Below are positions 61,896 through 64,000 of a stretch of 64,000 bases of DNA, in pieces. The stretch is taken from positions 3,968,001 to 4,032,000 of the forward strand of contig NZ_CP082271.1 in NCBI RefSeq assembly GCF_019880365.1, in the 5' to 3' direction. Both the position numbers and the translations under genes were made by a program. Below the pieces are notes generated by a model. That model ran no database searches. It saw only the letters and a program-made list of their open reading frames with translations, and was not told the DNA's origin. The stretch is from Pseudomonas sp. DNDY-54 (GTDB taxonomy: Bacteria; Pseudomonadota; Gammaproteobacteria; Pseudomonadales; Pseudomonadaceae). Position 1 is the first letter of the stretch. Every line of letters starts with the position of its first letter.

Positions 61896-61929
61896 ACTCT
61901 ATGAAGGGAATATGACAATCTGGTGACGA
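61896..61929 (-). promoter_or_regulatory. Pho box and -10 element of pstS
   Basis: On the minus strand TCGTCAC-CAGA-TTGTCAT (61929-61912) fits the PhoB box layout CTGTCAT-N4-CTGTCAT; the second half matches 6 of 7 and both share GTCA at an 11-base period. TAGAGT (61901-61896) lies ten bases further on, the usual -10 spacing in PhoB-activated promoters. About 70 bases of leader precede the pstS ATG. Confidence 0.85.
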
Positions 61930-62044
61930 CCGGGAAGTTCATCGGTCTCGGTCGCTGCCGCAGCACTCAGCCGCTATACTCGGCCGCGCTCGCACTGATG
62001 CGGGCTTCCGCGCCAGAACAACAAACGCGCCGCGAGTCCTACCG

Positions 62045-62446
62045 ATGAAAGACTACGAACAGGAAGATCCCATTCCACAGGGCGATCTCGCTCTTCAACT
62101 GACTGCCCTGCCACGGGAAACCAACGGTTTTGGGGACATTTACGGCGGTTGGCTGGTTTCCCAGATGGATCTGGCTGGAACGGCAATGGCCAGCCGGGCG
62201 GCGGGCGGGCGTGTCGCGACCGTCTCAATCGATCGCATGGCCTTCATGGTGCCCGTGGCCGTGGGCGCGCAGCTGTCCTTCTATACGCAGACGCTAGAAG
62301 TTGGCCGCAGCTCGATCCGCATGCTGGTCGAAGTCTGGAGCGACGATCCGCTGTCCAGTGAATGGCGTAAGGTCACCGAAGCGGTATTTGTCTTTGTCGC
62401 CATTGACGGCAGCGGCCGCACCCGGCCGGTCACGCCACGCCGTTAA
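62045..62446 (+). CDS. Hotdog-fold acyl-CoA thioesterase (YciA/Acot type)
   Basis: A 133-residue thioesterase. The active-site pattern TNGFGDIYGGWLVSQMDLAG with the catalytic aspartate and the long hotdog helix, VATVSIDRMAFMVPVAVGAQL, and the EVWSDDPLSSEWRKVTEAVFVFVA strand match YciA-like enzymes. They hydrolyse acyl-CoA esters of varied chain length. It is convergent with the diguanylate cyclase gene, overlapping by 17 bases. Its promoter lies in the 218-base gap shared with pstS. Confidence 0.92.
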   Translation: MKDYEQEDPIPQGDLALQLTALPRETNGFGDIYGGWLVSQMDLAGTAMASRAAGGRVATVSIDRMAFMVPVAVGAQLSFYTQTLEVGRSSIRMLVEVWSDDPLSSEWRKVTEAVFVFVAIDGSGRTRPVTPRR

Positions 62447-63662
62447 GCGTAAAACTGCCGGTCGTGTCGGCAGCCGAACTGCCTGCCGCGTAGCAGTTTT
62501 TTCCCGCCTGCTTGGCCCGGTACAGTGCAGCATCAGCGGCCTGATACAACTGTTCCGGCGTCTGTCCTGGCTGCAACATCGCAACCCCGATGCTCGAGGT
62601 GACGACACCGTCGCCCCGCACCGAAGACGGGTGCGGGAGAGCCCGCTCGGCAAGCCGCGCCAGGATCTGACTGGCGATCGTCTTTGCCGCCGCACCATCA
62701 CAGTGATAGAGCAGCAGCGCAAATTCTTCCCCGCCAACCCTCGCCGCAAGGTCAAGCGGCCGGCGCGCGAACTGGCCCAGAAGGGTCGCGAATTCCTTGA
62801 TCAACGCATCGCCCGCCGGATGGCCCAGGCTGTCGTTATAGCTTTTGAAATCGTCTAGATCGAGCAGCAGCAACGCCAGGGGCTGACGCTCGCGCCGTGC
62901 CTGCAAAAGCGCTTGCTGCAGCGCGGCATCGAAGCTGCGTCGGTTGGCCAGCCCGGTCAGTGCGTCGTGCTGTGCAACCCAGCCCAGCAGCTTGCGCACC
63001 AGAAACTGCTCGCGCTGGGAGTACTCGTGTACGTAGCGACCTATCGCGCCGAGCACCAGCAAAATCAGGTAGTAGCTGACCGATATCCAATGCACTCGCA
63101 TCTCGCTGGAAGGCAGAATCACTGCCGCAGCCAGCACGTCGAACAGAACGATCACCGCAGCACAGCTCAATGCGCGCCAGAACGTGATACCGAGAAAGAA
63201 GAACGAGCACACGATCAGCAGACCGGCGCCATAGCGGAGCGCCAGTTCAGGCTGCATCAGCTCGTATTGAATATCGATGCGCGCCGCAACCAAGCCAATC
63301 AGCACGATAAACATCGGAAAGAGCCGGTTGGCGAGAACCCGCACGCGCCTGTAAAACAGGCTCATCACCAAAACTGCCATCCCTGGCACCATCTGCAACA
63401 GGCGTAGCAACGTCAGTTCGCGCAACCAGGCCGGGTCCGAACCCATGAAAATCTGCCGCTCGGCATAGAGATAGCCTCCCACGACCAACAGCAACAGACA
63501 GGCACCGAGCTGCTGAGCCAAGCGCGCCTGATGATTCAGATACCGCCGGAAGTCCTGCTCCAGGTCGGGCGCGAACGAGAGATGGCGAAACCCTTTGAGC
63601 AGTTGCCTGCCATAGGGCGTATCCCGAAAATCTTCAGCGGATGGATGTTCCAGGGTTCGCAT
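62430..63662 (-). CDS. Membrane-bound diguanylate cyclase (GGDEF)
   Basis: A 410-residue protein with about six membrane helices between residues 50 and 215 and no recognised sensory domain, then a GGDEF domain. The active-site loop is RVGGEEFALLLYH, catalytically competent, and an inhibitory I-site RxxD (RPLD) stands five residues before GGEEF. DDFKSYNDSLGHPAGD and a C-terminal SSIGVAM segment complete the fold. It should make cyclic di-GMP and be feedback-inhibited. No EAL domain is present. The signal sensed by the membrane part is unknown. Confidence 0.93.
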   Translation of the reverse strand: MRTLEHPSAEDFRDTPYGRQLLKGFRHLSFAPDLEQDFRRYLNHQARLAQQLGACLLLLVVGGYLYAERQIFMGSDPAWLRELTLLRLLQMVPGMAVLVMSLFYRRVRVLANRLFPMFIVLIGLVAARIDIQYELMQPELALRYGAGLLIVCSFFFLGITFWRALSCAAVIVLFDVLAAAVILPSSEMRVHWISVSYYLILLVLGAIGRYVHEYSQREQFLVRKLLGWVAQHDALTGLANRRSFDAALQQALLQARRERQPLALLLLDLDDFKSYNDSLGHPAGDALIKEFATLLGQFARRPLDLAARVGGEEFALLLYHCDGAAAKTIASQILARLAERALPHPSSVRGDGVVTSSIGVAMLQPGQTPEQLYQAADAALYRAKQAGKNCYAAGSSAADTTGSFTLNGVA

Positions 63663-63836
63663 GGGCGTCGCTCGTGTGCAGGCCGCGCCATGATATCACT
63701 TAGACATCATCGCGCCGGTTTTCCCGATGAACGCGCAGCGAAGCGGCCTGCCGGTGGCCCTAGGCCGCGTTCAGCGCTTGCCGAGGCCGGCGCGACGCTC
63801 CACTATCGAGTCACCTGCACTGTTGGATGTATACGC

Positions 63837-64000
63837 GTGACTGCCCTTCTGCTCGCCCTCTGGCCTTTGTTCGCCCTGATCGTCGCCGGCTATTTCCTGC
63901 GCCTGCGTGCCTTTCCCAGCGAGGAGTTCTGGCCGGGTGCTGAACGCATCAACTATTTCGTGCTCTTCCCCGCCCTGCTGTTCAGCAGTTTGGCCACCGC
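63837..64000 (+). CDS. AEC (auxin efflux carrier) family transporter, N-terminal part cut by the window edge
   Basis: A frame opening with GTG at 63837 runs off the window. It reads a first helix LLLALWPLFALIVAGYFLR, then RINYFVLFPALLFSSLA, which is the AEC family opening (helix 1, then the asparagine-containing YFVLFPALLF of helix 2). GGA at 63826-63828 may be the ribosome site. Only 54 codons are visible, so substrate class cannot be given. Confidence 0.8.
   Translation, partial: MTALLLALWPLFALIVAGYFLRLRAFPSEEFWPGAERINYFVLFPALLFSSLAT

Noticed and set aside
57722..61904. Long plus-strand open frames opposite pstA, pstC and pstS
   Set aside because: They are antisense to well-supported genes and arise from high third-position GC; compositions rich in His, Gln and Arg fit no family.

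Overview
The window is about 62-65% GC chromosomal DNA from a Pseudomonas-type gammaproteobacterium, most likely the P. stutzeri group (Stutzerimonas). I base this on recognised protein families and on gene order. From about 0.1 to 44.7 kb the order yggT, metX-metW, rdgB-hemW, trmB, thiG-thiS, mtgA, rpoH-ftsX-ftsE-ftsY, M16 peptidase pair, rsmD, YheT hydrolase, TetR/aldehyde dehydrogenase/Tat protein/GMC oxidoreductase, coaD, ferredoxin, mutM, pfpI, ilvD, NCS2 permease, folA, glpQ follows, as I remember it, the P. aeruginosa PA0392 to PA0347 block. No rRNA, tRNA, CRISPR array, prophage or insertion sequence was seen.

Layout: 0.1-7.2 kb is a forward housekeeping run (YggT, dynamin-like GTPase, methionine synthesis, nucleotide sanitation, HemW). 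7.4-11.3 kb is on the minus strand (DUF1329, TrmB, ThiG, ThiS, DUF423). 11.3-14.9 kb holds MtgA and an orphan CHASE-PAS hybrid kinase. 15-19 kb is the minus-strand ftsY-ftsE-ftsX-rpoH run, with an AlgU-like promoter before rpoH. 19-22.7 kb encodes two M16 proteins that look like the two halves of one peptidase, then RsmD. 23.8-28.2 kb is a TetR-controlled oxidation cassette. 28.3-34.6 kb carries CoaD, ferredoxin, MutM, an HDOD protein, a PfpI-type protein, RlmI and a secreted cutinase very like the P. mendocina polyester hydrolase. 35-44.7 kb has IlvD, a DUF4153 membrane protein, an NCS2 permease, an FAD oxidoreductase, a phosphodiesterase, YitT, FolA and GlpQ.

From 44.8 kb the window leaves that syntenic block. 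A tripartite tricarboxylate transporter (TctC, TctC, TctB, TctA) has two nearly identical binding proteins, the first with a one-base frameshift in its signal peptide. It is followed by DUF4282, a DUF2868/DUF3482 membrane-protein/GTPase pair split by a 0.3 kb palindromic insert, and then a 4 kb tract (51-55.5 kb) rich in a palindromic repeat with core GTAGGGTGGGCTTCAGCCCA. This tract contains a five-unit tandem array of about 108 bp, a DMT transporter that has lost its 5' end and abuts a LysR-like C-terminal remnant, and a 135 bp duplication that copied the end of phoU.

55-62 kb is the pstS-pstC-pstA-pstB-phoU phosphate locus on the minus strand, with a clear Pho box ahead of pstS and strong hairpins after pstS and after pstB. 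The window ends with an acyl-CoA thioesterase, a membrane diguanylate cyclase and the start of an AEC transporter. GlpQ (with a weak Pho-box-like site) and Pst together give phosphate scavenging and uptake.
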